Shown: positions 16,269 to 25,889, numbered from the stretch's first letter. The stretch is 64,000 nucleotides of DNA from Deinococcus peraridilitoris DSM 19664 (GCF_000317835.1 NC_019793.1:1240001-1304000), one strand, 5' to 3'. The notes: generated by a model from the sequence alone, not told the origin. Translations and numbers: made by a program.

Positions 16269-17489
16269 TCAGGCCGAACGGTCAGCAGGGGCGACAGAAG
16301 CGGGCTCACGCCGGGTGGGCGCCGGATTCAGGCGCGCCTCCAGAGCTGCCGCGGCGGCTCCAATGGCGCTGGCGTCCACCCGGCGCTCGCATAGCGCGAT
16401 GTCCACATGATCGGTCAGGTCGGCGGGCACCCGTCGGTGCAGCTCCCGGAGCGCCGGACCCAGCAGCGCCTCTCCCAACAGGGACAGCGGACCGCCGACG
16501 ATCAGGTGGCTGGGGTTGAAGGTGAACAGCAAGTTCGCCATCAGCACCCCGAGGTGCCGCCCGGCCGTGTCCAGCGCCGGTCGCCCGCCCTGCTCCACAC
16601 GTGAAATGATTTCCTCGATGGTCAGCTCGGCGCTCTCGTTGTCCGTCAGGCCCAGCGACAGGGCCCGCTCACTCACGTACAGCTCGGCGCAGCCATGATT
16701 GCCGCAGCGGCAGCGTGGGCCGTCAGGACGCAGCACCGTATGGCCCACCTCGCCCGCATAACCGCGCGGCCCCCGCAGAATCCGTCCGTCGATCATGACC
16801 CCACACCCGACGCCGCGGCCCAGCATCAGCTGCACCAGCAGGGCCGGCTTTTCCCCGGCGCGAAAGGCATACTCACCGATGGCGGCCGCGTTCGCCTCGT
16901 TCTCCAGCACCCACACATCGCTGAGATCAGGAAGCGAGCGACGCACCAGCGCGAGAAAGGGCACGTCGTGCCAGCCCAGGTTGGGGGCCACGTTCACGGT
17001 GCTGTGCTGGCTGTTCACCAGGCCCGGCACGGCCAGGCCCACACCCTGCAGGGTGCGGCCCTGCAGGGCGTGGGCCTGCAGAACCTGACGGATCATGCGC
17101 GCTACATCTTCGGCGGCTTTTTCTGGCGTGCTGGGGTGATAGGGCTTGAAGTGACGTTGCAGCACGCCACCGCAGATGTCGGTGACCACCAGGTTGAGGT
17201 AGCCCACGCCGACCTCCACACCCAGCAGGGCATGCACCGCGCCGTTGGGGTACAGCGCCTGCGCCGGACGCCCGGCTCCCTGGCGGGCGTGCGTCTCGCC
17301 TTCACGCAGCCAGCCTTCCTGCACGAGGTCGCCCACCAGGCCACCCACGGTCATCTTGGTCAGGCCGGTGCGGGCGGCGATCTCTACCCGTGCGATGCCC
17401 GGGTGAGCGCGCACCACGTTCACGATGGCCGTGCGGTTGAGCAGTTTCAGAAAACCTTGGTCTCCGGCGATGGGCACGGGCATAGGCAT
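16269..17489 (-). CDS. ROK-family transcriptional regulator (XylR-like)
   Basis: A 406-aa protein with an N-terminal winged helix-turn-helix (IVNVVRAHPGIARVEIAART then GLTKMTVGGLVGDLVQEGWL) and a C-terminal ROK sugar-kinase fold: ALLGVEVGVGYLNLVVTDI, VGLAVPGLVNSQ, MLGRGVGCGVMIDGRILRG, GYAGEVGHTVLRPDG and the ROK zinc site CRCGNHGCAELY. Such fusions repress xylose genes and are released by xylose. The position directly upstream of xylA supports a role as XylR. With a LacI regulator at the other end the locus may have two controls. Confidence 0.9.
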   Translation of the reverse strand: MPMPVPIAGDQGFLKLLNRTAIVNVVRAHPGIARVEIAARTGLTKMTVGGLVGDLVQEGWLREGETHARQGAGRPAQALYPNGAVHALLGVEVGVGYLNLVVTDICGGVLQRHFKPYHPSTPEKAAEDVARMIRQVLQAHALQGRTLQGVGLAVPGLVNSQHSTVNVAPNLGWHDVPFLALVRRSLPDLSDVWVLENEANAAAIGEYAFRAGEKPALLVQLMLGRGVGCGVMIDGRILRGPRGYAGEVGHTVLRPDGPRCRCGNHGCAELYVSERALSLGLTDNESAELTIEEIISRVEQGGRPALDTAGRHLGVLMANLLFTFNPSHLIVGGPLSLLGEALLGPALRELHRRVPADLTDHVDIALCERRVDASAIGAAAAALEARLNPAPTRREPASVAPADRSA

Positions 17490-17624
17490 CAGCCTAACGC
17501 CAATGGCCCGGAGCGCGCTGCGGTCATTTCCGGCCCGGCAGCTGCGCGTCTCACTTTCCAGCTCCTTTGTCCCCAGGCCATTTCGGGGCCAACAGCTTCG
17601 GCGCCAACAGGAATACCTGCCGCC

Positions 17625-18242
17625 TCAGTCAGCCCACAGCAGATGTGTCTTGAAGGGCAGCAGCTTGCCGTCCTGGTAGCGGGCAAACTCGTGGTGCCGG
17701 CTGCCGTTTGCTCCCCAGTACCCGGGAACGTTCAGCAGCAGCCGGGCAGGCGCCACCCATTCCTGCAGCAGGCCGGTAAGCCGCCCTGCGCGTTCCGGTG
17801 GGGTGTCCACTGGCAGCACAATCTGTGTCTCATCCCCCTGGGCCTGCAGATGAGGCGAGAGCTCCGACCACCACTCTGGAAACGCTTCAACAGCGTGCAG
17901 CACCGTGCGGACGCGGGCAGCAACCTCGATGAGGTGTGCGGCTTCATGGTCGGTTTGCCAGGGCAACACGGGAGCGCCCTCCGAAAGCGATACCCAGCGG
18001 GCATTGACCCGAAAGTGAACATTGACGACGCCACGGGGCCAGGCACGGCTCAGATCCCCCGCCAGACGCGCGGCGTCTTCACGTGAGGTGTTCGCCAGCA
18101 CCAGTTCCGGCGCCTGCACCTCGTCCGTTCCCGGCACCACCACACCCCGCAAGGTCATGCGGTTCAGTGTGCTCGCCAGCTCCTCGGCAAAGGGGCGGGG
18201 TACAGGGGGCAAGGTGATCAGGTGGACGGTTTTTGCAGGCAT
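17625..18242 (-). CDS. Hypothetical soluble protein
   Basis: A 205-aa protein from ATG 18242 (MPAKTVHLITLPPVPRPFAE). It has no membrane segment or signal peptide. Visible stretches are ASTLNRMTLRGVVVPGTDEV, WQTDHEAAHLIEVAARVRTV and the C-terminal RHHEFARYQDGKLLPFKTHL. I do not recognise the family. It is divergent from the quinone reductase gene at 18481, with a 238-base promoter region between them; the frame is open to 18326 but the extra residues look non-coding. Confidence 0.6.
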   Translation of the reverse strand: MPAKTVHLITLPPVPRPFAEELASTLNRMTLRGVVVPGTDEVQAPELVLANTSREDAARLAGDLSRAWPRGVVNVHFRVNARWVSLSEGAPVLPWQTDHEAAHLIEVAARVRTVLHAVEAFPEWWSELSPHLQAQGDETQIVLPVDTPPERAGRLTGLLQEWVAPARLLLNVPGYWGANGSRHHEFARYQDGKLLPFKTHLLWAD

Positions 18243-18480
18243 ATCACAGGGTCCGGACGTACGCGAAGTGAGAGGGCGTTGAGGAGTGAACCACGGCCGC
18301 CGTGAACCCGAGACCATGAAGTTCAATTAAGGTTAAACTGAGTATAACAAAAGTTTGTCTGCTGTCCCGCAGGTTCTACCTTCTCATGCAGCTTGCCCGC
18401 ACGTCATGCCGACTTGCAGACGCGGGCAGAAAGGTCACCGAAATGCTTCCCTTCCCAATGTCGTTTTCTGGAGAGCGCTC

Positions 18481-19455
18481 GTGAAGGCCGTGGTCGTGGA
18501 CCGCTTCGGGCCACTCGAACAGTTGCGGGTGGCCGAGCTTCCCGATCCCACGCCCGGGCCCGGCGAGGTGGTTCTTGACGTGCACGCTGCCGGTGTGAAT
18601 TATCCGGACGCCCTGATGGTGCAAGGTCAGTACCAGATCAAACCACCCCTGCCCTTCACGCCGGGCGCCGAGGCCGCCGGAATCGTCTCGGCCGTCGGCG
18701 AGGGTGTCCGGCACCTCAAAGTGGGCGACCACGCGGCCACCTTCACGGGCACCGGCGCATTTGCCGAGAAACTGCTTGCGCCTGCTGCGCAGGTCACGCC
18801 CTTGCCGCCCGGGTTCAGTTTCGACATCGCCGCCAGCCTGACGCTGGCCTACGGGACGTCCTATCACGCGCTGGTCAACCGGGCACAGCTGCAGGCGGGG
18901 GAAACGCTGCTGGTGCTGGGCGCGGCCGGGGGCGTCGGCCTGGCCGCCGTGATGATCGGCAAGGCGCTCGGAGCACGCGTCATCGCGGCGGCCAGCAGCG
19001 AGGAAAAGCTGGCGCTCACCCGTCAGCACGGCGCAGACGAAACCATCAACTACGCTTCCGAGGATTTGCGGGCCCGCCTGAAGGAGCTCACAGGCGGACA
19101 GGGTCCGAACGTCGTGTACGACCCGGTGGGCGGCGATTACACCGAAGCCGCTTTTCGCAGCGTCGCCTGGGGCGGACGCTATCTGGTGGTGGGCTTTGCC
19201 AACGGCGAGATTCCGCGCCTCCCCCTCAACCTGCCGCTGCTCAAGGGCGCCTCGCTCGTCGGGGTGTTCTGGGGCGAATTTGCCCGCCGCGATCCGCGTG
19301 CCAACGTCGCCAACCTGACGCAGCTGGCGCGCTGGGTGGGTGACGGCACGATCAGACCTGTCATCAGCGAACGCTACACGCTGGAGCAGGCTCCCGAAGC
19401 GCTGCGTGCCCTGCTGGAGCGGCGCGTGACCGGGAAAGTCACGCTCGTTCCCTGA
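18481..19455 (+). CDS. NADPH:quinone oxidoreductase, zinc-independent MDR family
   Basis: A 324-aa medium-chain reductase that lacks the catalytic-zinc cysteines. It shows the GroES-like N-terminal domain (VKAVVVDRFGPLEQLRVAEL, HAAGVNYPDALMVQGQYQ, TPGAEAAGIVSAVGEG) and the Rossmann nucleotide-binding motif LLVLGAAGGVGLAAVMIGKA. It fits the family that reduces quinones or enoyl groups with NADPH; its own substrate is unknown. The start is GTG 18481, five bases after GGAGAG (18470-18475); the frame upstream to 18355 has no good site. Confidence 0.9.
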   Translation: MKAVVVDRFGPLEQLRVAELPDPTPGPGEVVLDVHAAGVNYPDALMVQGQYQIKPPLPFTPGAEAAGIVSAVGEGVRHLKVGDHAATFTGTGAFAEKLLAPAAQVTPLPPGFSFDIAASLTLAYGTSYHALVNRAQLQAGETLLVLGAAGGVGLAAVMIGKALGARVIAAASSEEKLALTRQHGADETINYASEDLRARLKELTGGQGPNVVYDPVGGDYTEAAFRSVAWGGRYLVVGFANGEIPRLPLNLPLLKGASLVGVFWGEFARRDPRANVANLTQLARWVGDGTIRPVISERYTLEQAPEALRALLERRVTGKVTLVP

Positions 19456-19770
19456 AGCGCTGCGGATCAGGGCGCCCTGAAGCGTCAATCCGTCAAACCC
19501 TGGCGAGCCGCGCGACAATGGAGTTGACCTTCGTCACGCGGCTCACCGTCTTGCCTCCTGCGAGACGGTTAGGGCAGGAAAAAGCAGCATTCACGAAGAA
19601 CGGCAGCAGAATCTGATCGCAGTAAGGGGAATCCAAATCAAATCGAGCCGTCCGCTCATGCTCGGGGTGCACGCTGCTGCCATGGGAAATCCACATGCCA
19701 CCTACTGCGAATCCTTCTTCTGAGCTCCCCGCCATCTGAGCCGGCCACATGACAGGCCCAGGCTGAACAC
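19456..19770. other. Intergenic stretch after the quinone reductase
   Basis: About 315 bases. A minus-strand frame at 19493-19750 (85 aa, GMWISHGSSVHPEHERTARF) is open and protein-like but has no recognised family or clear ribosome-binding site. I would not call it a gene with confidence; it could be remnant sequence beside the broken DUF421 copy. Confidence 0.3.
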
Positions 19771-20075
19771 CTTGACAGGTGAGGACCCTCGCTGACCAAC
19801 GGCGTGCTGGTGATGACCCTCTTGACCCTCACAGTCTCGGTGCCGTTCTGGAAGTACCCACCGCCGAGGCCGAAAAGATTCCGGGAGCTGGCCCGCTGAT
19901 CCTGCTGGGCGCCAGCAAGCCCATCGAGGACTGCATGCGCATAACCCATGTCGATCTGCCGGACATCCTGATGGCGGCGCGCAGCCCTGAGGGACTCGAA
20001 CGCCTGGAGCAGATCAAGTACGCCGTGCCAGAGGAAGGCAACAGCATTTCCATCATTCCCAGGCAGACCATCTGA
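19771..20075 (+). pseudogene. Truncated, frameshifted DUF421 gene
   Basis: One frame reads LTGEDPSLTNGVLVMTLLTL then TVSVPFWKYPPP, matching the second membrane region of the protein at 7277-7732; after a frameshift near 19890 a second frame continues GPLILLGASKPIEDCMRITH, VDLPDILMAARSPEGLERLE and IKYAVPEEGNSISII to TGA 20075. The N-terminal helices are missing. The product cannot be functional as it stands. Confidence 0.8.
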
Positions 20076-20093
20076 CCTGCCGAAAGGAGACTT

Positions 20094-20576
20094 ATGTCAA
20101 AAGATGCCATGGTCAACGGACTTGTCGCCGGGCTGGCAGGTGTCGCGGCCATGACGCTTGCCGAGAAGCTCGAACAACGCCTTACCCGAAGGCCGAACTC
20201 GTATGTGCCCGCGCACACCCTGGAAAAGCTTCTCGGGCTGCCGCACAAGCCCGACGAGGAGCGGCTGTGGCTGAACTGGGCGATGCACTGGGGACAGGGC
20301 ATTCTGCTCGGCGCGGTGCGGGGCTTGATGGCTCAGGGCGGACTGCGCGGTCCGGTCGGCTCGTTCATGTACCTGAACCTGCGACTCCTGAACGATCAGA
20401 CGCTGGAGAACGCCACCGGCGTCGGCGCTCCGCCCTGGACCTGGCCGGTCGACGAGCAGGTGGTCGACTTGCTGCACAAAACGATGTACGCCTTCGTGAC
20501 CGGAATGGTCGCTGATCGGTTGATTCAAGGTCCGCCTGGCATTCCGGCGCCCAGCAAGCCCTGGGAAGAACGCTGA
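20094..20576 (+). CDS. Uncharacterised membrane-associated protein, copy 2 of an identical pair
   Basis: A 160-aa protein from ATG 20094 (MSKDAMVNGLVAGLAGVAAM), with AAAGGAGA just upstream. From GVAAM to the C-terminus it is identical in sequence to the product of 10639-11121. The DNA identity runs 20136-20593. It follows the broken DUF421 copy by 18 bases, which places it in the same kind of setting as copy 1 in relation to DUF421-type genes. Its role is unknown. Confidence 0.7.
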   Translation: MSKDAMVNGLVAGLAGVAAMTLAEKLEQRLTRRPNSYVPAHTLEKLLGLPHKPDEERLWLNWAMHWGQGILLGAVRGLMAQGGLRGPVGSFMYLNLRLLNDQTLENATGVGAPPWTWPVDEQVVDLLHKTMYAFVTGMVADRLIQGPPGIPAPSKPWEER

Positions 20577-20593
20577 AGCCGGTCCTCACGGGC
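20136..20593 (+). repeat. 458-bp inverted repeat, copy 2
   Basis: Inverted copy of 10622-11079 with one base difference. The two copies enclose about 9.06 kb (11080-20135). Confidence 0.95.
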
Positions 20594-20667
20594 CCAGTGG
20601 CCACAGAAGCGGCAGGAAACACCAGGAATTCGGCTGCTCGACAGCCGGGCCACCAAGGGAGAAAAAG

Positions 20668-21837
20668 ATGCGGGCACTGTGCTGGGAAGGCGTCAACGAC
20701 CTGCGCGTTCAAACCGTGCCGGACCCTGAAATTCTCGATTCTCACGACGTGATCCTGCGGGTCACGATGTCCACGACCTGCGGCTCGGACCTGCACGTCA
20801 TCGACGGCCTGATTCCCACCATGATGCCCGGCGACATCCTCGGCCATGAATTCATGGGTGAAGTGGTGGAAGTGGGTCGCGAGGTCAAGAACATCCGTGT
20901 GGGCGAGCGTGTCGTCGTACCGTCCTTTATCGTCTGCGGGCAGTGCTGGTACTGTCGGCAGGACCTGTACTCACTGTGCGACAACACCAATCCGAAGTAC
21001 CAGCTGCAGCAGCCGCTGCTGGGGCATCACACCGCTGGAATTTACGGATACAGCCATGCCTTTGGTGGGTATGCCGGTTCGCACGCGCAGTACGTGCGGG
21101 TGCCCTTCGCGGACAATGACTGCTTTCAGGTTCCAGACGGCCTGAGGGACGAACAGGCGCTGTTCCTCTCGGACGCCGCACCAACCGGATTCATGGGCGC
21201 GGACTTCTGTGACATCAAAGCGGGTGACGTCGTCGCCGTCTGGGGGTGCGGCGGCGTGGGACTGATGGCGATTCAGAGCGCCTACCTGCTGGGGGCCGAG
21301 CGTGTCATCGCCATCGACCGTTTTCCGGAGCGGCTCGCGCTCGCACGTGACCGGGCAGGCGCCGAGACGATCGATTACACCGCAGTCGACAGCGTGGTGG
21401 ATGTCCTGAACGAAATGACCGCCGGTCGAGGCCCGGACGCCTGCATTGATGCGGTCGGCATGGAGGCGCACGGTACTGGCCTGGGGTACCTGTACGACCA
21501 CGCCAAACAGGCCCTGAAGATACACACCGACCGTGGGCAGGCCTTACGAGAAGCCATCCGGGCCTGCCGCAAGGGTGGCGTGCTGTCGATTCTGGGCGTG
21601 TACGGCCTGATGGACAAATTTCCGCTGGGCGTGATGATGAACAAGGGGCTCACGGTGCGCACCGCGCAGCAACACGGACAGAAGTACCTGCCCCGTCTGC
21701 TGGAACATGCCGCGCGCGGCGAACTCGACCCTTCATACCTCGCGACGCACCGCTTCTCGCTGGAAGACGCGCCGCGTGGCTACCAGATGTTCAAAACCAA
21801 GCAGGACGGCTGTGTGCGGGCGGTGTTCATTCCCTGA
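20668..21837 (+). CDS. Zinc-dependent alcohol dehydrogenase
   Basis: A 389-aa medium-chain dehydrogenase. The catalytic zinc site is [11 protein letters not shown] with Cys in TCGSD, and [13 protein letters not shown] with His-Glu. A structural zinc site is seen in [17 protein letters not shown] (four cysteines). The NAD-binding fold has [20 protein letters not shown]. The closest pattern I know is the glutathione-independent formaldehyde/threonine dehydrogenase-like group found in stress islands. Substrate is not determined. It starts at ATG 20668 with AAGGGAGAAAAAG before it. Confidence 0.9.
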   Translation: MRALCWEGVNDLRVQTVPDPEILDSHDVILRVTMSTTCGSDLHVIDGLIPTMMPGDILGHEFMGEVVEVGREVKNIRVGERVVVPSFIVCGQCWYCRQDLYSLCDNTNPKYQLQQPLLGHHTAGIYGYSHAFGGYAGSHAQYVRVPFADNDCFQVPDGLRDEQALFLSDAAPTGFMGADFCDIKAGDVVAVWGCGGVGLMAIQSAYLLGAERVIAIDRFPERLALARDRAGAETIDYTAVDSVVDVLNEMTAGRGPDACIDAVGMEAHGTGLGYLYDHAKQALKIHTDRGQALREAIRACRKGGVLSILGVYGLMDKFPLGVMMNKGLTVRTAQQHGQKYLPRLLEHAARGELDPSYLATHRFSLEDAPRGYQMFKTKQDGCVRAVFIP

Positions 21838-21958
21838 CGGGCAGACTTGCGTTCGCGTGAAGGTCCGGCGCCCTTCGCGTCATCCGCCCTCACGTTCCTC
21901 TCTGAAGAATACAGTTCCCGGGTTTCATGTCCGGGAAATTCCAGCAACAGGAGCATTC

Positions 21959-22435
21959 ATGGCCAGAGAAGTGCAAGTGACCCGCGAAGGCTACGTCCGC
22001 CTGGAGCAAGCCCTCGAAGAAGCCCGCCGGCGCCGTACAGAAGTCACCCAGCAGCTCTCGGCGCTGCTCGACGACGCGATGGACCTGGAAGACCGCAGCC
22101 TGCAGGCCGCCCAGAACGACACCACCAGCCTCGACGCGCGCATCGTCGAACTGGAGGACACCCTCGCCCGCGCGGTCATCGTCGACAATCATGGGGAAAA
22201 TGACGGTGAGATTTTGCTGGGATCGATTGTGGTGCTGCACGACGATCACCACGACCGTGAATTGCGCGTGCAGCTGGTGAACCATGTCGAGGTCACCACC
22301 CTCGACGAGGGCATCACCCGCGTCGCCGATGACAGCCCGGTCGGAAAGGCGCTGCCGGGACGGCGGGTCGGAGACAGCTTCGAGGTGGACCTGGGCGACC
22401 ACCGGATGCGCTACACCGTGAAGTCCGTCGAATAG
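21959..22435 (+). CDS. GreA/GreB-family transcript cleavage factor-like protein
   Basis: A 158-aa protein with the two-part Gre layout: an N-terminal coiled coil ([57 protein letters not shown]) and a C-terminal FKBP-like domain ([40 protein letters not shown]). True GreA factors carry two acidic residues at the coiled-coil tip; here the tip region reads DDAMDLED, so acidic residues are present. It may act on RNA polymerase, or be one of the GreA-like homologues with a regulatory role. It lies between two stress-type genes; start ATG 21959. Confidence 0.8.
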   Translation: MAREVQVTREGYVRLEQALEEARRRRTEVTQQLSALLDDAMDLEDRSLQAAQNDTTSLDARIVELEDTLARAVIVDNHGENDGEILLGSIVVLHDDHHDRELRVQLVNHVEVTTLDEGITRVADDSPVGKALPGRRVGDSFEVDLGDHRMRYTVKSVE

Positions 22436-22489
22436 CCGGGGTCATCAGCCGGCCGAGGATGCTGAAGCGCTTTTCACGAGGAGGCCTGC

Positions 22490-23161
22490 GTGGCAAAGGG
22501 GGAACCGTCTGAAATTCGGCTGCTCGGCATTCAGAGCGCCGGAAACGAAGGCGAAGCGCAGATCGTCACCCTGCATACCAACCGGGGCAACATCGATACG
22601 CGCCTGCACCGGCCACCGAAGGAAGGCGGCCAGGCGGGCATCGTGTGGGTTTTCGGTGCGGGCGGCGGTCTGGGAGGCCCTGCGGGCGGGCTCTACACCC
22701 GTCTGGCCGAGCAGCTTGCGCCCGAGGGCGTGACCTCGCTGCGCGTGGATTACCGCTTTCCCAACCAGTTGCCGGAATGCACCCTCGATGTGCTGCTGGG
22801 CGGCGCTTATCTGGAAACCCTCGGGGTGACGCGTCTGGCGCTGGTGGGTCACTCCTTTGGAGGCGCGGTGGTGATCGACGCGGGCGTGAGCAGTGACGCC
22901 GTGGTGGGCGTGGCCGCCCTCAGCAGCCAGACGTACGGCGCGGACGCGGTGGGGCAGCTCAGTCCGCGCTCGCTGCTGCTCATCCACGGCAGCGCCGACG
23001 AAGTACTGCCGGACTCCTGCTCACGCTGGCTGTACGAGCGGGCCGCCGAACCGCGGGAACTGCTGCTGTATCCCGGCTGCCGGCACGGCCTCGACGAGTG
23101 CCGGGACGCCCTCGACCGTGACCTCGGACGCTGGCTGCGCCGCACCCTGCTGGGCGTCTGA
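22490..23161 (+). CDS. Alpha/beta hydrolase (dienelactone hydrolase-like), copy 2
   Basis: A 223-aa paralogue of the protein at 8953-9648. It shows GIVWVFGAGGGLGGPAGGLY, the nucleophile elbow LVGHSFGGAVVIDAG, LLLIHGSADEVLPDSC and the catalytic His region YPGCRHGLDECRD. The start is GTG 22490 behind AGGAGG (about 6 bases). It is 54 bases after the Gre-like gene on the same strand and could share its transcript. Confidence 0.85.
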   Translation: MAKGEPSEIRLLGIQSAGNEGEAQIVTLHTNRGNIDTRLHRPPKEGGQAGIVWVFGAGGGLGGPAGGLYTRLAEQLAPEGVTSLRVDYRFPNQLPECTLDVLLGGAYLETLGVTRLALVGHSFGGAVVIDAGVSSDAVVGVAALSSQTYGADAVGQLSPRSLLLIHGSADEVLPDSCSRWLYERAAEPRELLLYPGCRHGLDECRDALDRDLGRWLRRTLLGV

Positions 23162-23178
23162 ACGCCTGGCATGGCTGC

Positions 23179-24480
23179 TTATGAGGCGCGCTGAAGTCGC
23201 TCCAGCCGCCGCATGGCCAGCGCGCCCAGAAAGGGCCCGACGGCCAGCACGAGAAAAACGCCCCGCCAGCCTACGGCGTTTTGCAGCACCGGAACGGCCG
23301 CGATGCTCAGGGCGGTCAGGCTGAAGCCCAGTGCGAGCTGCAGGGTCAGGGCGGTGCCGACATAGCGCGGATCGGCCAGCTCACTCGTGAGCGTCGAGAA
23401 CTGCGCCGAGTCGGCAATGATCCAAAATCCCCACAGGGCGCTGACGGCCAGAATGACCCCTGCCGGCGCCTGCACCAGCAGGGCGAGCCCCAAGGCGCAC
23501 AAGCCCGAAATCAGCATCGCGCGGGCGGTCAGACGGGCTTTGCCCCAGCGTTTTCCCAGCACCCCGCCGTAATAACATCCCAGGGCGCCCACCCCCACGA
23601 CCATGAAGGTCGCGAGCCCCGCCGTGGGGCCCCCGGGTAGGGCGCGGTCGCGCAGCACGTCGGCAAAAAACACCGCGAACCAGGCCCACATCGCGTACAG
23701 TTCCCACATATGCCCCAGGTATCCCAGGGTCGTGAGGCGCAAGGTTGGCGTGGACAGCACCCGCACGGCCTGCCGTGGCTGAAACACCGCCGGGGGAAAA
23801 CGGTGAGGCCCCTCGGGAACGCGGGCGGCCAGCACGCCCCCCACGACGGCCAGCAGCGAGGTCAGGCCCAGCACCATCCGCCAGTCGGCCCCGCCCAGGG
23901 CGTTCACCAGGTGCGGCAGGGCCGATCCCAGGGTCAGTGCGCCTACCATGACGCCCAGCGCCACGCCCCGGTCGAGCCTGAACCAGGCGGACATGGCCTT
24001 GAGGGCCGGAGGGTACACCAGCGCCAGCGCCGCCCCCGTGACGCCCCGCAGCCAGGGCGCCGCCTCGGGCGTGCTGATGAGCAGCAGGGCGTTTCCCAGC
24101 GCGGCCAACACTGCCCCCAGCAGGATCAGGCGGCGGGGAGCGAGCAGGTCGGCGAGGTTCAGCGCAGCGCTCAGCACTGCTCCCACCACAAAGCCGAGCT
24201 GCACCGCGAGGGTCAGCCAGGCTCCCTCGGCCGGGGTGAGGGTCCACAGTTCACGCAGCTGCGGCAACACGGCCGCCGCCGAAAACCATGGCGCCATGGC
24301 CAGCACGACGGCCACGGCCAGGGCGACCAGGGCCCGGTACCGCCCTGGCGCTTCGACCACCTCGGCAGGCTGCGTCACATGGCGCCCCGCGGATGGGGGC
24401 GCGTACCGAAGGGCGGGCGCCGTGCTGGCGAGGAGCCCGTCGCGCTGGCCATGGCGCCGTGCAAATCCGGGGAACAGCAC
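23179..24480 (-). CDS. Major facilitator superfamily transporter
   Basis: A 433-aa protein with about twelve hydrophobic segments, for example ALVALAVAVVLAMAPWFSAA, WLTLAVQLGFVVGAVLSAAL, LILLGAVLAALGNALLLIS, GLATFMVVGVGALGCYYGGV and LTLQLALGFSLTALSIAAVP. The MFS motif between helices 2 and 3 is degenerate (NLADLLAPRRLILLG). Substrate cannot be predicted. It ends 17 bases from the hydrolase stop and is convergent with it. The first 30 or so residues before a GTG at 24378 may be non-coding, so the real start is uncertain. Confidence 0.85.
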   Translation of the reverse strand: MLFPGFARRHGQRDGLLASTAPALRYAPPSAGRHVTQPAEVVEAPGRYRALVALAVAVVLAMAPWFSAAAVLPQLRELWTLTPAEGAWLTLAVQLGFVVGAVLSAALNLADLLAPRRLILLGAVLAALGNALLLISTPEAAPWLRGVTGAALALVYPPALKAMSAWFRLDRGVALGVMVGALTLGSALPHLVNALGGADWRMVLGLTSLLAVVGGVLAARVPEGPHRFPPAVFQPRQAVRVLSTPTLRLTTLGYLGHMWELYAMWAWFAVFFADVLRDRALPGGPTAGLATFMVVGVGALGCYYGGVLGKRWGKARLTARAMLISGLCALGLALLVQAPAGVILAVSALWGFWIIADSAQFSTLTSELADPRYVGTALTLQLALGFSLTALSIAAVPVLQNAVGWRGVFLVLAVGPFLGALAMRRLERLQRAS

Positions 24481-24682
24481 AAGGAGCGTTGAACGTGTGC
24501 GCTGACGATACAGGCCTCCGGTTTCAGGGTACCGCCCTGGCCCGTTTGTCGCGTCTTACCCGCAGTGAAGCGCGACCGGGGCTGGACCAGATCCAGGCGT
24601 CAGATCTCGGGCCAGGGCCGCAGGATACGGCGACGCAGGGTAGAGAGACTCAGGGTGCAGAGACGCAGGGTACAGAGTGGAT

Positions 24683-25804
24683 TTATACGATCAGGTGTTC
24701 GTCCTGGGTCACCTGCCGCCCAAAACGTTCGAAGCGCAGGGCGTCGATGTTGATGGACAAGTTCCCTCCGGTGGCTTCCTGCGCCATGACCTCACCCACG
24801 GCGGCGGCCTGCATCACACCGTGGCCCGAAAAGCCGCAGGCGTTGATCCAGCCGGGAACGCCCGGCATGAGGCCCAGGATGGGCGCGTGGTCCGGGGTGA
24901 CTTCGTAATAACCCCACCAGGAGGCGCGGCGGTCGAGGCCAGCCTGCTCCAGCCACGGAAAGCGTGCCAGTCCAGCTTCCAGGGTGGGCTCCAGCCAGCT
25001 CCAGTCCATGCCATCCCGGAAACCCTGGTCATGCGGATTGCTGAGGCCCATGATCAGCCGCTCGCCTTCCGAGCGCAGCCAGAAGCCGCTCGTGAGGTCA
25101 AAGGTCATGGGACAGGCGTGGTGGTCCGGCAGTGGCCCGGTGGTGAAGACCATGCGCCGGGCCGGCTGCACCGGCACGGTCAGCCCTGCCAGCGCGGCGA
25201 CCTCTCCCGACCAGGCACCTGCCGCGTTCACCAGCAACGGGGCCTCGAAGGTTCCCAGCGGCGTTGAGGCACTCCAGACGCCTGAGCGGTGAGCAAGCAC
25301 CTCGACCGGGCAACTGGTGTGCAGCGTTGCGCCCCACGAGCGCGCCTCACGCAAAAAGGCCAGCGTGATGCCGTGCGGGTCCACCACCCCGTCCTGCGCG
25401 CCGTAGGTGGTGCCCACCACGCCGGTCGGATCAAAGGGCACCAGCTGCTGCGCTTCGGAGATCGACAGTTCGCGGACGTTGAGGCCCAGCGCCTGCTGCC
25501 GGGCCAGCCCGCGCGCGTGCCCGGGCCAGAGACGTTCGGGCAGCAGCATCAGGTAGCCCTGGGGCCGGTACTGGGCTTCGGGCATCTGACGGTATTCCTG
25601 AATGCTGCGCTGTGACAGCAGGATGTTTACCTCCTGGCTGAACTGCACCCGCACCCCGGCCGCACTCTTGCCGGTTGAACCGGCAGCGGGAGCGGCCCCT
25701 GCTTCAAGCACCCTGACCCGCAGCCCGAGACGGGCGAGCGAGCGGGCGCAGGAAGCGCCGATGATGCCGGCACCGATGACCAGCACGTCACTGGTCTGCG
25801 TCAT
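24683..25804 (-). CDS. FAD-dependent oxidoreductase (DadA/glycine oxidase-like)
   Basis: A 373-aa flavoprotein starting MTQTSDVLVIGAGIIGASCA, with the GxGxxG dinucleotide-binding motif, then RVRVLEAGAAPAAGSTGKSA (FAD ribose-binding acidic residue), a central GATLHTSCPVEVLAH and a C-terminal TPDHAPILGLMPGVPGWINA GFSGHGVMQAAAVG-type FAD signature. It belongs to the DAO family that oxidises amino acids or sarcosine-like amines with oxygen or quinone as acceptor; the substrate is not readable. I chose ATG 25804, which gives the usual start of the Rossmann fold; the frame is open 90 codons further with unlikely sequence. Confidence 0.87.
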   Translation of the reverse strand: MTQTSDVLVIGAGIIGASCARSLARLGLRVRVLEAGAAPAAGSTGKSAAGVRVQFSQEVNILLSQRSIQEYRQMPEAQYRPQGYLMLLPERLWPGHARGLARQQALGLNVRELSISEAQQLVPFDPTGVVGTTYGAQDGVVDPHGITLAFLREARSWGATLHTSCPVEVLAHRSGVWSASTPLGTFEAPLLVNAAGAWSGEVAALAGLTVPVQPARRMVFTTGPLPDHHACPMTFDLTSGFWLRSEGERLIMGLSNPHDQGFRDGMDWSWLEPTLEAGLARFPWLEQAGLDRRASWWGYYEVTPDHAPILGLMPGVPGWINACGFSGHGVMQAAAVGEVMAQEATGGNLSINIDALRFERFGRQVTQDEHLIV

Positions 25805-25889
25805 GGATGGACCTTGCAGAGCGCGTTCATTGGTCCGTATTGTCAGGGGTCGCGCGCGTCTTTGACAACCACAGGCCGCTGCATAGAAA

